This document shows, one piece after another, positions 26,306-34,511 of a stretch of 64,000 nt of DNA. The position numbers and the translations under genes are program-made. The notes under the pieces are model-generated. The model saw only the letters and a program-made list of their open reading frames with translations, searched no databases and was not told where the DNA came from. This DNA is from Streptomyces filipinensis (lineage in GTDB: Bacteria > Actinomycetota > Actinomycetes > Streptomycetales > Streptomycetaceae). The stretch is taken from the NCBI RefSeq assembly GCF_014649495.1, contig NZ_BMTD01000003.1, positions 372,001-436,000 on the forward strand, written 5' to 3'. Position 1 is the first letter of the stretch. Each line of letters starts with the position of its first letter.

Positions 26306-26614
26306 GGACCGCGCGGCCGACGGAACCGCAGCTCCCCAACGGGCGCGGGGAACCGCGCGACCAGCCACAACGCACCCGAGGGCGCCGACGCCCCCCCCCC
26401 CGCCCCCTTCACGCACCCACCCCACCACGAACCCGCACCGCCCTCCGCACCCCGGCCCACTCCCCCTTGCACCCGCCCCGGCCCCTGCGCACACTCCGGC
26501 TCCGCCCCCTGCGCACCCCGCCCCGGCCCCGCAGGGCCCGCGAGGGAACCCGCGTAATATGCCAAGCCGCACCACCCCCTGCACACTCGCGTGCGGTGCG
26601 CTACAGGAGGCGCC
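26306..26614. other. 309-bp gap: dispersed repeat plus a C-rich, G-poor tract
   Basis: No gene is supported. The first part holds repeat copy 3 (26331-26378). From 26380 to about 26545 the plus strand is extremely C-rich and G-poor, including an 11-C run (26391-26401). Such composition is typical of Rho-utilisation sites on a plus-strand transcript, and it also gives runs of four or five G on the other strand. Just before the next gene lie GTGCGGTGCG and the ribosome site AGGAGG (26605-26610). Confidence 0.5.
26331..26378 (+). repeat. dispersed intergenic repeat, copy 3
   Basis: GGGCGCGGGGAACCGCGCGA followed by CCAGCCACAACGCACCCG; the best-preserved of the three copies in the window. Confidence 0.65.
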
Positions 26615-27385
26615 ATGCGACCCCGCCCCCCGATCAAGGGCCGAGGCATATTCAGCGGCACCGGTCTCGTCATCGCGGCCCTCGCGGCGACCGCCGTGGC
26701 GCTGCTCTACCCGCTCTGGTCGTACGCCGACCGCCAGGGCGCGGCCGACGCGAACGTGCTGAGCGCGCAGAGCGTCACCACTCCGTACGGCCCCCTGTCC
26801 GCGCAGGACCGGGACTTCATCACCAAGGTCCGGCTCGCGGGCCTCTGGGAGCTGCCCGCCGGCGAGCTGGCGGAGCAGAAGGGCACCACGGCCGCCGTAC
26901 GCACCGCGGGCCAGCACCTCGTGGACGGGCACACCTCGCTGGACGCGCATGTGCGCACCGTCGCCACCCAGCTCGGCGTACCGCTGCCGAACGGGCCGAA
27001 CGAGCAGCAGGCGCAGTGGCTCACCACGCTGAGGGCGGCGAAGGGGCAGGACTTCGACCGCCGGTTCGCCGGCATCCTCCGGCTCGCCCACGGCCGGGTG
27101 TTCGCGCTGGTCGCCCAGGTCCGGGCCGGTACCCAGAACTCCCTGGTCCGCGACCTCGCCGACGACGCCAACGCGACCGTCCTGGACCACATCAAGGTCC
27201 TGGAGGCGACGGGGTACGTCGACTTCGCCTCGCTCGCGAGGGACCTGGCGGCCTCGCCCACCCCCGTGCCGACCCCGCCGGCGGCCGCCCCGAGCGCCGC
27301 CGTGCCGGTCGAGCCCTCGCCGGACGCGTCGTACTCCCTGCCGCCCGCCGCCGCCAGCCCTCCGCCGGCGGCGAGCAGCCCCTGA
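26615..27385 (+). CDS. DUF4142 membrane-anchored protein with Pro/Ala-rich tail
   Basis: 256 residues. One N-terminal membrane segment (about 15-33, GTGLVIAALAATAVALLYPL) with positive residues before it. About 65-215 form a helical DUF4142 (ferritin-like) domain, with AQDRDFITKVRLAGLWELPA and TAGQHLVDGHTSLDAHVRT. The last ~40 residues are Pro/Ala/Ser-rich, as in cell-wall-spanning tails. ATG 26615 has AGGAGG. It lies between the MNIO gene and the TIGR04222-type gene on the same strand, which suggests a common function at the cell envelope. Confidence 0.85.
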   Translation: MRPRPPIKGRGIFSGTGLVIAALAATAVALLYPLWSYADRQGAADANVLSAQSVTTPYGPLSAQDRDFITKVRLAGLWELPAGELAEQKGTTAAVRTAGQHLVDGHTSLDAHVRTVATQLGVPLPNGPNEQQAQWLTTLRAAKGQDFDRRFAGILRLAHGRVFALVAQVRAGTQNSLVRDLADDANATVLDHIKVLEATGYVDFASLARDLAASPTPVPTPPAAAPSAAVPVEPSPDASYSLPPAAASPPPAASSP

Positions 27386-27482
27386 CCCGGTCCCGAAACG
27401 GAACGTCACATACCACTGACACTGTGTCCGGATGATGAACAGGGCATGGTGTTCGGGCCGGGCTCTGACATAGAAAAACTTC

Positions 27483-28262
27483 ATGTTCTGGCTCCTCCTC
27501 CTGCTCCTGGCCTGGGTTTTCGCTGGTACGGCGTGCACCCGGCTGTGTCTGGCCGCCGTCCGCGCGGCGGCCTTGGACACGCCTGCCGCGACGCCGGACC
27601 AGGAGCGCGCTCTCACGTTGTACGAGGCGGCCTTCCTCTCCGGCGGCCCCGCCCGGGTCGCCGACGTGACCCTGGTCTCCATGGCCCGCCAGCGCCGTCT
27701 GCTTCTCGCGCACACCGGCTGGGCCACGGTCGTGGACCCGCGCGGGCACGACGAGATCGAGCAGTCCGTCATAGGCGCCATAGGTCCGGAGGGTCAGTCG
27801 CGGATCGCGCCGGTGCGGGCGCGGGCGGCCGGTGCCGAGGCCGTGCGGCGCCTCGCCGACCGGCTGGTGCGCGCCGGTCTCGCCGTACCCGACGACGCCG
27901 GTACGTCCGTGGGGGCCGCCGTCCGCCAGGTGCGTGCCGCCGCGCTGGCCGTGGCGGCGCTCGGCGTGAGCGCGCTGCTGCTGCCCGTCCCGACCGAGGC
28001 GCCCCGGCTGCTGGTCGGCCTGTGGTTCGCCCTGCCCCTCACCCTGGCCCTGAGCTGCCTGCTCATCGCCCGGTTCGAGGTGCATCCGTACACCCGCTGG
28101 GCCTCCCCGGCCGGACAGCGGCTGCTCGGCGCGCTCGTGCGCAGGCCGGCCGGCGACGAGCGGTCGTTCCTCACCTCGGTCGCCGTGCGCGGGATCCGCG
28201 CGATCGGCGAGCCCGAGCTGCGCGCCGCGTTCACCCACCGCGACCAGCCCTGGCGGGAGTGA
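27483..28262 (+). CDS. TIGR04222-type membrane protein, without low-complexity tail
   Basis: 259 residues. An N-terminal hydrophobic segment (1-17), a soluble middle (LTLYEAAFLSGGPARVADVTL, typical of TIGR04222) and two membrane segments near 150-167 and 175-193. From memory, family members often end in a long Gly/Cys-rich low-complexity tail and often neighbour DUF692 genes. This copy stops soon after the second membrane pair at QPWRE. CATAGA ahead of the ATG and lack of a ribosome site suggest a short or absent leader. Confidence 0.65.
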   Translation: MFWLLLLLLAWVFAGTACTRLCLAAVRAAALDTPAATPDQERALTLYEAAFLSGGPARVADVTLVSMARQRRLLLAHTGWATVVDPRGHDEIEQSVIGAIGPEGQSRIAPVRARAAGAEAVRRLADRLVRAGLAVPDDAGTSVGAAVRQVRAAALAVAALGVSALLLPVPTEAPRLLVGLWFALPLTLALSCLLIARFEVHPYTRWASPAGQRLLGALVRRPAGDERSFLTSVAVRGIRAIGEPELRAAFTHRDQPWRE

Positions 28263-28343
28263 GGGCGGCTTCGGGGGCGCATAGGGGGCATTGACGCCGA
28301 CACCGGCCCGATGGTGCTTGCCTTCACCGACGGCCGACCGAAA

Positions 28344-28407
28344 TATCCCTTCTGTTGTCGCCGGGCCGTGGCAGCCGTGCCATCGCCTCCGTTGCACCGA
28401 AGGGATA
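28344..28407 (+). promoter_or_regulatory. leader that can sequester the Shine-Dalgarno of the aminopeptidase gene
   Basis: TATCCCTTC (28344-28352) is the exact complement of GAAGGGATA (28399-28407), which contains the ribosome-binding site of the gene starting at 28413. A small hairpin TGGCA-GCCG-TGCCA (28369-28382) lies in the loop. If both arms are transcribed, the site would be buried in a 9-bp stem. No known riboswitch class is recognised. Confidence 0.4.
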
Positions 28408-28412
28408 GCGCG

Positions 28413-30062
28413 ATGAGAGCTGCCGCCCTGTACTCCGCCGCCGGGACCCTGCTCCTGACCACCCTGGCCGCGGCACCGGCGGGCGGCGCGCCCGCCGCCG
28501 GCCCGGCGACCGGTGTCCCCGGCGCGGCCGAGCTGCGCGGCACCGGGGTGGCCGTGGCCCGCGCCCGGGCGACCGGCATCGCCTTCGGCGCGTGCTCCCC
28601 CGCCGACGTGCCGAAAGCCCCGAAGAACGTGCAGTGCGGCACGGTGAGCGTCCCGCTCGACTACGCCCACCCGAACGGCAAGCAGATCACCCTGACCGTC
28701 AGCCGGGCCCTGGCGACCCAGAAGGACCCGCACAACAGCAAGCGGAAGGTCCCCCGGCAGGGCGCCCTGGTCTACAACCCGGGCGGCCCCGGCGGGTCCA
28801 GCATGTACTTCCCGCTGGTCGGCGCGGTCCCGGAGTGGAAGCGGATCGCCGCCGCCTACGACCTGGTCGGCTACGCCCCGCGCGGCGTGGGCCGTTCGGC
28901 GCCGCTGTCCTGCGAGGACCCGAAGCACTTCCTCAAGGCGCCCACCGCGTCACCGCCGCACCCGTCGGAGGCGTACAAGCGGGAGCAGATCGCCGCGGCC
29001 AGGGCGTACGCGCGCGGCTGCGCCCAGCGCGGCGGGGACAGGCTGCGTTTCTACACCTCCCTGAACAACGCCCGGGACCTCGACGTCCTGCGGGCCGCGC
29101 TGGGCGAGAACCAGCTGACCTTCGTCGGGGCGTCGTACGGCACCTACTTCGGCGCGTTGTACGCGACGCTGTTCCCCTCGCATCTGCGGCGCATGGTGCT
29201 GGACTCGGCGGTGAACCCGGACCCGGCCAAGGTCTGGTACCGCAACAACCTCGACCAGTCGGCCGCGTTCGAGGAGCGCTGGGCGGACTTCCGGGACTGG
29301 ATCGCCCGCCACAACGACGTCTACAAGCTCGGTGACACCTCCGAGAAGGTGCAGCGCAGCTACGACACCGCCCGGGAGCGGCTGGCCGGCAAGGCGGCCG
29401 GCGGGAAGGTCGGTCCCGGTCAGCTGCAGAACGCGTTCCTGCGGGCCGGGTACTACGACGACTTCTGGCCGAGCCGGGCCCAGGCGCTGTCGGCGTATCT
29501 GCACGGCGATCCGAAGCCGCTGGTGCGGCTGGCCGCGCCGGACCTGAAGACGGCCGCAGAGGCGGAGAACGGCAACGCGGTCTACACCGCAGTCGAGTGC
29601 AACGACGCGCCCTGGCCGACGGACTGGAGGGTGTGGGACCGGGACAACACCCGGCTCGCCCGGGTGGCGCCCTTCGAGACCTGGGACAACGCGTGGATGA
29701 ACCTGCCGTGCGCCTTCTGGCCGGCGCCCCGCCAGCAGCCGGTGGACGTGCGGACCGGGGTCGGTGAACTGCCGCCGGTGCTGATCCTGGCGGCCGAGCG
29801 GGACGCGGCGGCACCGTACCCGGGGGCGCTGGAGATGAACCGGCGGCTGGCCGGCTCGGTGCTGGTGACCGAGCGGGACGCGGGTACGCACGGCATCGGG
29901 GGCGGCGCCAACCAGTGTGTCAACGGCCACTTCGAGGCCTACCTGCTGGAGGGCCGCGTTCCCGGGCGGCGCGCGGCGTGCGCGCCGCACCGGTTGCCTT
30001 CGGCGGCGACGGGGCCGGCGAAAGAGGCCCGGCGGGGCGCTCTTCGAAGTGGCCGGCGGTAA
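28413..30062 (+). CDS. secreted tripeptidyl aminopeptidase (alpha/beta hydrolase, S33 type)
   Basis: 549 residues. A Sec signal peptide (about 1-29) precedes an alpha/beta-hydrolase domain: oxyanion loop NPGGPGGSS (122-130), nucleophile Ser241 in GASYGT, acid Asp464 in AAERDAAAP and His493 in GTHGI. A TAP C-terminal domain covers the end. Streptomyces Tap/Slp enzymes cleave tripeptides from the N-terminus of secreted proteins. The last ~35 residues are Arg/Ala-rich and poorly constrained. ATG 28413 has AAGGGA. Confidence 0.9.
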   Translation: MRAAALYSAAGTLLLTTLAAAPAGGAPAAGPATGVPGAAELRGTGVAVARARATGIAFGACSPADVPKAPKNVQCGTVSVPLDYAHPNGKQITLTVSRALATQKDPHNSKRKVPRQGALVYNPGGPGGSSMYFPLVGAVPEWKRIAAAYDLVGYAPRGVGRSAPLSCEDPKHFLKAPTASPPHPSEAYKREQIAAARAYARGCAQRGGDRLRFYTSLNNARDLDVLRAALGENQLTFVGASYGTYFGALYATLFPSHLRRMVLDSAVNPDPAKVWYRNNLDQSAAFEERWADFRDWIARHNDVYKLGDTSEKVQRSYDTARERLAGKAAGGKVGPGQLQNAFLRAGYYDDFWPSRAQALSAYLHGDPKPLVRLAAPDLKTAAEAENGNAVYTAVECNDAPWPTDWRVWDRDNTRLARVAPFETWDNAWMNLPCAFWPAPRQQPVDVRTGVGELPPVLILAAERDAAAPYPGALEMNRRLAGSVLVTERDAGTHGIGGGANQCVNGHFEAYLLEGRVPGRRAACAPHRLPSAATGPAKEARRGALRSGRR

Positions 30063-30082
30063 GGGACCCGCAGAGGCGCCGG

Positions 30083-30814
30083 TCAGGCCAGGCCCGCCAC
30101 CAGGTCCCCGATGTCCTTGCGGCGGCCCGTGTAGAACGGGACCTCCTCGCGGACGTGCATCCGGGCCTCGGAGGCGCGCAGGTGGCGCATGAGGTCGACG
30201 ATGCGGTACAGCTCGTCGGCCTCGAAGGCCAGGATCCACTCGTAGTCGCCGAGGGAGAACGAGGCGACCGTGTTGGCGCGCACGTCCGGGTAGCCGCGGG
30301 CCATCTTGCCGTGGTCGGCGAGCATGCGGCGGCGGTCCTCGTCGGGCAGCAGGTACCAGTCGTAGGAGCGCACGAACGGGTAGACGCTCACGTAGTCGCG
30401 GGGCGTCTCGTCGGCGAGGAACGCCGGGATGTGCGAGCGGTTGAACTCGGCCGGGCGGTGCAGCGCCATGTTGGACCACACGGGTTCGAGCGCGCGGCCG
30501 AGCTTCGTGCGGCGGAAGAGGTTGTACGCCTCCTGCAGCTGGTCGCTGGTCTCGGCGTGCCACCAGATCATGAGGTCTGCGTCGGCGCGCAGTCCGGAGA
30601 GGTCGTAGGTGCCGCGGATCGTCACGTCCTTGGCGGCGAGCTGGTCGAACAGCTCCTGGACCTCGTCGGCGTAACCGGCGCGGTCCTGCGGCAGCACGTC
30701 CTTCAGCTTGAAGACCGACCACAGGGTGTAGCGGATGACCTCGTTGAGGTCCTTGGCCAGCTTGCCCTTGTTCGGGATCCTGCCGGACTCGGTGGTGGAG
30801 GCGTCGTCACTCAT
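30083..30814 (-). CDS. hemQ: coproheme decarboxylase HemQ (chlorite dismutase-like)
   Basis: 243 residues. The actinobacterial HemQ pattern is visible: [17 protein letters not shown], the [13 protein letters not shown] segment with the haem-binding His, and [17 protein letters not shown]. HemQ decarboxylates iron-coproporphyrin III to haem b using peroxide, the last step of the coproporphyrin-dependent pathway. It starts 5 bp after the stop of the oxidase gene, so the two make one operon. Confidence 0.93.
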   Translation of the reverse strand: MSDDASTTESGRIPNKGKLAKDLNEVIRYTLWSVFKLKDVLPQDRAGYADEVQELFDQLAAKDVTIRGTYDLSGLRADADLMIWWHAETSDQLQEAYNLFRRTKLGRALEPVWSNMALHRPAEFNRSHIPAFLADETPRDYVSVYPFVRSYDWYLLPDEDRRRMLADHGKMARGYPDVRANTVASFSLGDYEWILAFEADELYRIVDLMRHLRASEARMHVREEVPFYTGRRKDIGDLVAGLA

Positions 30815-30819
30815 GGTCC

Positions 30820-32274
30820 CTATTCTCCCGCTCCGCCGTGGAGGCTCTGCACCGGGTTGGCCGTCAGCTCCCGGACACCCGTGAGGTCGCCGCCGAGCTG
30901 GTCGACGGCGGCGTGGGCACTCGCGATGCAGGCCGGGATGCCCACGCCGTCGTACTGCGCGCCGCACACCGCGAGGCCCGGCAGCTTGGCGACGTGCTCG
31001 CGGATGCGGGCCACGCGCGCGTGATGCCCGACCGGGTACTGCGGCAGACCGTCGGTCCAGCGGGTGACCCGGGTTTCCAGGGGGACGGCGGCCAGGCCGG
31101 TGGCCTCGCGCAGGTCGTGCCGGGACACCTCGACCAGGGCGGTGTCGTCCCGCTGCAGGATCTCCGTCTCGCCGTGGCGGCCCACGGAGGTGCGCAGCAC
31201 CATCACGTCCGGGTCCTCCTCGGCGATCCAGCCCCATTTGTGGGAGGCGAACGTGGACGCCTTGATGGTGCGGCCGTCGACCGGCGGGACCAGGAAGCCG
31301 CTGCCCTCCGGAAGGCTCAGGTCGCAGCGGCGGTAGGCGAGGGTGACCAGCGCCATCGACGCGTACTCGACGGCGGCCAGTTCGGCGGCGGCCTCCGGGG
31401 ACTCGGCGCGCAGCAGCCGGGCGGCGGCCGGGGCGGGTACGGCGACGATCACGGCGTCGGCGCGCAGCTCGCGCGGGCCGGCGGAGATCCGCCAGCCGCC
31501 GGACGCCTGGCGGCGCAGCCCGGTGACCGGCGTGCCGGTCAGGATCTCCGCGCCGCGCGCCCGGACGGAGTCGGCGACCGCGAGCGGCAGCGTGCCCACT
31601 CCGCCCTCGATGCCCATGAAGACCGGTCCGGTCTGCGGGCCGGCCGCCGCCCTGGCCTGGATCTCGCGGACTCCCTCGGTGAGCGAGGCGTGGGTGCGGG
31701 CGGCCTGGAAGAGCTGCGGGACGGCCGAGCGCATGGAGATGCGGTACGCGTCGCCCGCGTACACCCCGCCGAGCAGGGGTTCGACCAGGCGGTCGACGAC
31801 CTCGCGGCCGAGCCGGGCGGCCACGTACTCCCCCACGGCGATGTCGTCGCCGACCTCGGTGCGCGGCAGGTCGGCGTCGCGCTCGATGCGGGCGAGGCCC
31901 TCGCCGGACAGCACGCCGCTGAGGGCGGCGGCGGTGCCGGGCACGCCCATGACATGGCCCTTGGGCATGGGGCGCAGGGCGCCGCGGGTCCAGATCGAGG
32001 CGGTCGCGGTGGCGGGCGCCTGGAGCCGCCCGGTCAGGCCCACCTCGCGCGCGAGGGTCACGGCCTCGGGGCGGCGGGCGAGCATCGACTCGGCGCCCAG
32101 ATCCACCCGCACGCCCGCGATCTCACCGGGCAGCAGCTTTCCGCCGACCCGGTCCGCGGCCTCCAGCACGGTCACGCGCGCGCCGCGCCCGAGCAGCCGG
32201 TGGGCGGCGGACAGCCCGGCGATTCCGGCTCCGATGACGACGACATGCCCCGTACGCGTACCCGTTGCGCTCAT
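30820..32274 (-). CDS. cgoX: coproporphyrinogen III oxidase (HemY/HemG-type flavoprotein)
   Basis: 484 residues. FAD-binding motif [18 protein letters not shown] (GxGxxG at 15-20), [11 protein letters not shown], and a C-terminal FAD contact [17 protein letters not shown]. The family was long called protoporphyrinogen oxidase (HemG/HemY); with HemQ next to it the product is better read as the oxygen-dependent oxidase that makes coproporphyrin III. First gene of the cgoX-hemQ operon. hemE lies 3 kb away on the same strand. Confidence 0.9.
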   Translation of the reverse strand: MSATGTRTGHVVVIGAGIAGLSAAHRLLGRGARVTVLEAADRVGGKLLPGEIAGVRVDLGAESMLARRPEAVTLAREVGLTGRLQAPATATASIWTRGALRPMPKGHVMGVPGTAAALSGVLSGEGLARIERDADLPRTEVGDDIAVGEYVAARLGREVVDRLVEPLLGGVYAGDAYRISMRSAVPQLFQAARTHASLTEGVREIQARAAAGPQTGPVFMGIEGGVGTLPLAVADSVRARGAEILTGTPVTGLRRQASGGWRISAGPRELRADAVIVAVPAPAAARLLRAESPEAAAELAAVEYASMALVTLAYRRCDLSLPEGSGFLVPPVDGRTIKASTFASHKWGWIAEEDPDVMVLRTSVGRHGETEILQRDDTALVEVSRHDLREATGLAAVPLETRVTRWTDGLPQYPVGHHARVARIREHVAKLPGLAVCGAQYDGVGIPACIASAHAAVDQLGGDLTGVRELTANPVQSLHGGAGE

Positions 32275-32362
32275 GCCCCCACTCTCTCAGACCGCACGGA
32301 CACTCCCGCCGGGGCCCGAGGTCCGCCGCGGCGCGGGCCGTCGCCCGGGCCGAGGCCGGACC

Positions 32363-32677
32363 GTGACCGCTTCGGAACCACCCGGCACCAACGTTCCGGG
32401 GCGCTCGGGCGTCGGTGACGACTCGCCCGGCATCGGGGACGCGCTGTCGGGCGGCTGGCACGTGTTCGTCGCGATGCTGCGCTGGATCGCCCTCGGGCTC
32501 GGTGCCGTCCTGCCGTTCGCGGCCTTCGCGGCGCTGTCGGCCCTGCTGTGGCTGCGGGTCGTACGCCCTCGGCTGCCGCGCCGCCGGGAGCCCGCCGCGG
32601 CGACGGCCGCGCCGGGGACGCCGCCGTCGGCCCGCGCGGCGGCGGGGTCCGCCGGTGAGCGGCCCGACCGTGACTGA
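32363..32677 (+). CDS. small one-helix membrane protein, possible DUF4349 remnant
   Basis: 104 residues from a GTG. A hydrophobic helix (about WHVFVAMLRWIALGLGAVLP to FAAFAALSALLWL) is followed by an Arg-rich then Ala/Pro-rich cytoplasmic tail. The GWHVFVAMLRW-to-membrane segment resembles the C-terminus of DUF4349 lipoproteins, which I remember as a neighbour of hemY in other streptomycetes. The N-terminal signal and main domain are absent, so the gene may be the leftover of a deletion. The frame is open far upstream, but that part is antisense to cgoX. Confidence 0.5.
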   Translation: MTASEPPGTNVPGRSGVGDDSPGIGDALSGGWHVFVAMLRWIALGLGAVLPFAAFAALSALLWLRVVRPRLPRRREPAAATAAPGTPPSARAAAGSAGERPDRD

Positions 32678-32708
32678 TATGCACGAGGCCTGGCATGCCC
32701 TCGCCCCG

Positions 32709-32721
32709 TAGCGTGTTCCCA
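32709..32721 (+). promoter_or_regulatory. -10 element of a leaderless flavoprotein transcript
   Basis: TAGCGT (32709-32714) is followed by six bases and the ATG at 32721, with no ribosome-binding site. The same hexamer and spacing occur before the GT39-like gene at 54511 on the other strand. Confidence 0.5.
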
Positions 32722-34115
32722 TGAGCATGCGCGATGGGCGGGGCGGGACGGAACGACTGGTCGTGATCGGCGGTGACGCCGCGGGGATGTCCGCGGCGTC
32801 GCAGGCACGCCGGCTGAAGGGGCCCGGCGAACTGGAGATCGTGGCGTTCGAACGCGGCCACTTCACCTCCTTCTCGGCGTGCGGCATCCCGTACTGGGTG
32901 GGCGGCGACGTCCCCGAGCGGGACGCCCTGATCGCCCGCACGCCCGAGGAGCACCGCGCGCGGGGCATCGATCTGCGGCTGCGGACCGAGGTCACGGAGA
33001 TCGACGTGGCCGGACAGCGGGTACGCGCGCGTGACGTCGATTCCGGCGCCGAGTCCTGGACGGCGTACGACAAGCTCGTCATCGCGACCGGCGCGCGCCC
33101 GGTCCGCCCCGACCTGCCCGGCACGGACGCCCCCGGCGTGCACGGCGTGCAGACCCTGGACGACGGCCAGGCCCTGCTGGACACGCTGGCACGCGCGCGT
33201 GGCCGGCAGGCGGTGGTCGTCGGGGCCGGATACATCGGCGTGGAGATGGCCGAGGCGCTGATCAACCACGGCTTCGGGGTGACGGTCGTCAACCGCGGCA
33301 AGGAGCCCATGTCGACCCTCGACGCGGACATGGGCCGCCTGGTGCACCGGGCCATGGAGGGTCTCGGCATCACCATGGTGAACGACGCCGAGGTCACCAA
33401 GATCCTCACCGGGGAGGACGGCCGGGCCCGCGCGGTCGTCACGCAGGACGCCGAGTACCCCGCGGACGTGGTGATCCTCGGCATCGGTGTCCGTCCGGAG
33501 ACGGCTCTCGCCCAGGCCGCGGGCCTCCCGCTCGGCGCCCACGGCGGACTGCTGACGGACCTCGCGATGCGGGTGCGCGGGCACGAGAACATCTGGGCGG
33601 GCGGCGACTGCGTGGAGGTGCTGAACCTGGTCTCGGGCCAGGAGCAGTACGTCCCCCTCGGCACCCACGCCAACAAGCACGGCCAGGTGATCGGCAGCGC
33701 CGTCGGCGGTGGTTACGCCACCTTCCCCGGCGTGGTCGGCACGGCGGTCAGCAAGGTCTGCGACCTGGAGATCGCCCGCACGGGCCTGCGCGAGAAGGAC
33801 GCCCGCCGGGTGGGCCTGCGGTACGAGACCGTCACCATCGAGTCCACCAGCCGCGCCGGTTACTACCCCGGCGCCTCCCCGATGACGGTCAAGATGCTCG
33901 CCGAGCGCGGCACGGGCCGGCTGCTGGGCGTCCAGATCGTCGGCAGGGAGGGCGCGGCGAAACGGGTCGACATCGCCGCGGTGGCGCTGACCGCGCGGAT
34001 GACGGTGGAGCAGATGACGGCCCTGGACCTGGGCTACGCCCCGCCTTTCTCACCGGTGTGGGACCCGGTACTGGTGGCGGCGAGAAAGGCGGCGGCGAGG
34101 GTACGCGCCTCCTAG
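32721..34115 (+). CDS. CoA-disulfide reductase-like FAD/NAD(P)-dependent oxidoreductase
   Basis: 464 residues. FAD motif LVVIGGDAAGMSAASQAR, NAD(P) motif VVVGAGYIGVEMAEAL and FAD motif ENIWAGGDCVEVLN are all present. Cys54 in SFSACGIPYWVGGD is the single redox-active cysteine of the CoA-disulfide reductase/NADH oxidase branch, which forms a mixed disulfide or sulfenic acid. Actinobacteria use mycothiol rather than CoA as main thiol, so the real substrate is uncertain. ATG 32721 fits the leaderless promoter; ATG 32727 is an alternative. Confidence 0.88.
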   Translation: MSMRDGRGGTERLVVIGGDAAGMSAASQARRLKGPGELEIVAFERGHFTSFSACGIPYWVGGDVPERDALIARTPEEHRARGIDLRLRTEVTEIDVAGQRVRARDVDSGAESWTAYDKLVIATGARPVRPDLPGTDAPGVHGVQTLDDGQALLDTLARARGRQAVVVGAGYIGVEMAEALINHGFGVTVVNRGKEPMSTLDADMGRLVHRAMEGLGITMVNDAEVTKILTGEDGRARAVVTQDAEYPADVVILGIGVRPETALAQAAGLPLGAHGGLLTDLAMRVRGHENIWAGGDCVEVLNLVSGQEQYVPLGTHANKHGQVIGSAVGGGYATFPGVVGTAVSKVCDLEIARTGLREKDARRVGLRYETVTIESTSRAGYYPGASPMTVKMLAERGTGRLLGVQIVGREGAAKRVDIAAVALTARMTVEQMTALDLGYAPPFSPVWDPVLVAARKAAARVRAS

Positions 34116-34137
34116 GGGATGTCGTTCGGATCATCCC
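34116..34137. terminator. bidirectional hairpin between convergent genes
   Basis: GGGATG (34116-34121) and CATCCC (34132-34137) form a 6-bp stem with a 10-base loop in the 35-bp gap between the flavoprotein stop and the stop of the convergent gene at 34151. Confidence 0.45.
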
Positions 34138-34150
34138 GGTGTCGCGGGGT

Positions 34151-34420
34151 CTAGGCGGTTGTGCTGATCCGCGGCAGAGCGGACACCGCGGCCGGCTGCT
34201 CCCCGGCCGGCTTCGCGTGCGAGGCGGCCGGCCGGCTGGACCGCAGCCGGTAACTCACCGCCTCGTCCAGCGTCACCGGCCGCTGCATCTGCGAGGCCAG
34301 CCGGCCGGCCTCCTGGCCGAGCCGCGCGACGTCCTCCCAGGGAAGCCGTACCACCAAAGACAGCTCGGCCTCTCCATCGGGCAGAGCATGCATCGCCGTC
34401 ACCTGCGGAGCGTTCGTCAT
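34151..34420 (-). CDS. hypothetical protein
   Basis: 89 residues. Starts MTNAPQVTAMHALPDGEAEL, then a strand-helix pattern LSLVVRLPWEDVARLGQEAG and RPVTLDEAVSYRLR, with an Ala/Pro-rich tail. The middle could be a small ribbon-helix-helix-like or antitoxin-like fold, but no family is recognised. The ATG has GAGG about 10 bases upstream. Divergent from the rhomboid gene, starts 91 bp apart. Confidence 0.6.
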   Translation of the reverse strand: MTNAPQVTAMHALPDGEAELSLVVRLPWEDVARLGQEAGRLASQMQRPVTLDEAVSYRLRSSRPAASHAKPAGEQPAAVSALPRISTTA

Positions 34421-34511
34421 CGCCTGTCCTCACGTCGGTTGAGAACAGATACGCACGGCCACCCCGCGCCGTTCACCGGTTCGCCCGCCCCATCCCGGGC
34501 AGTAGTCCTGT

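Noticed and set aside
26391..26401. 11-C run as a sequencing artefact or phase-variable tract within a gene
   Set aside because: It lies in non-coding sequence, so no frame is affected; phase variation of a protein is not supported.
24895..27435. 846-codon open frame on the plus strand
   Set aside because: An out-of-frame shadow of the DUF692 and DUF4142 genes; Arg/Gly/Pro-rich.
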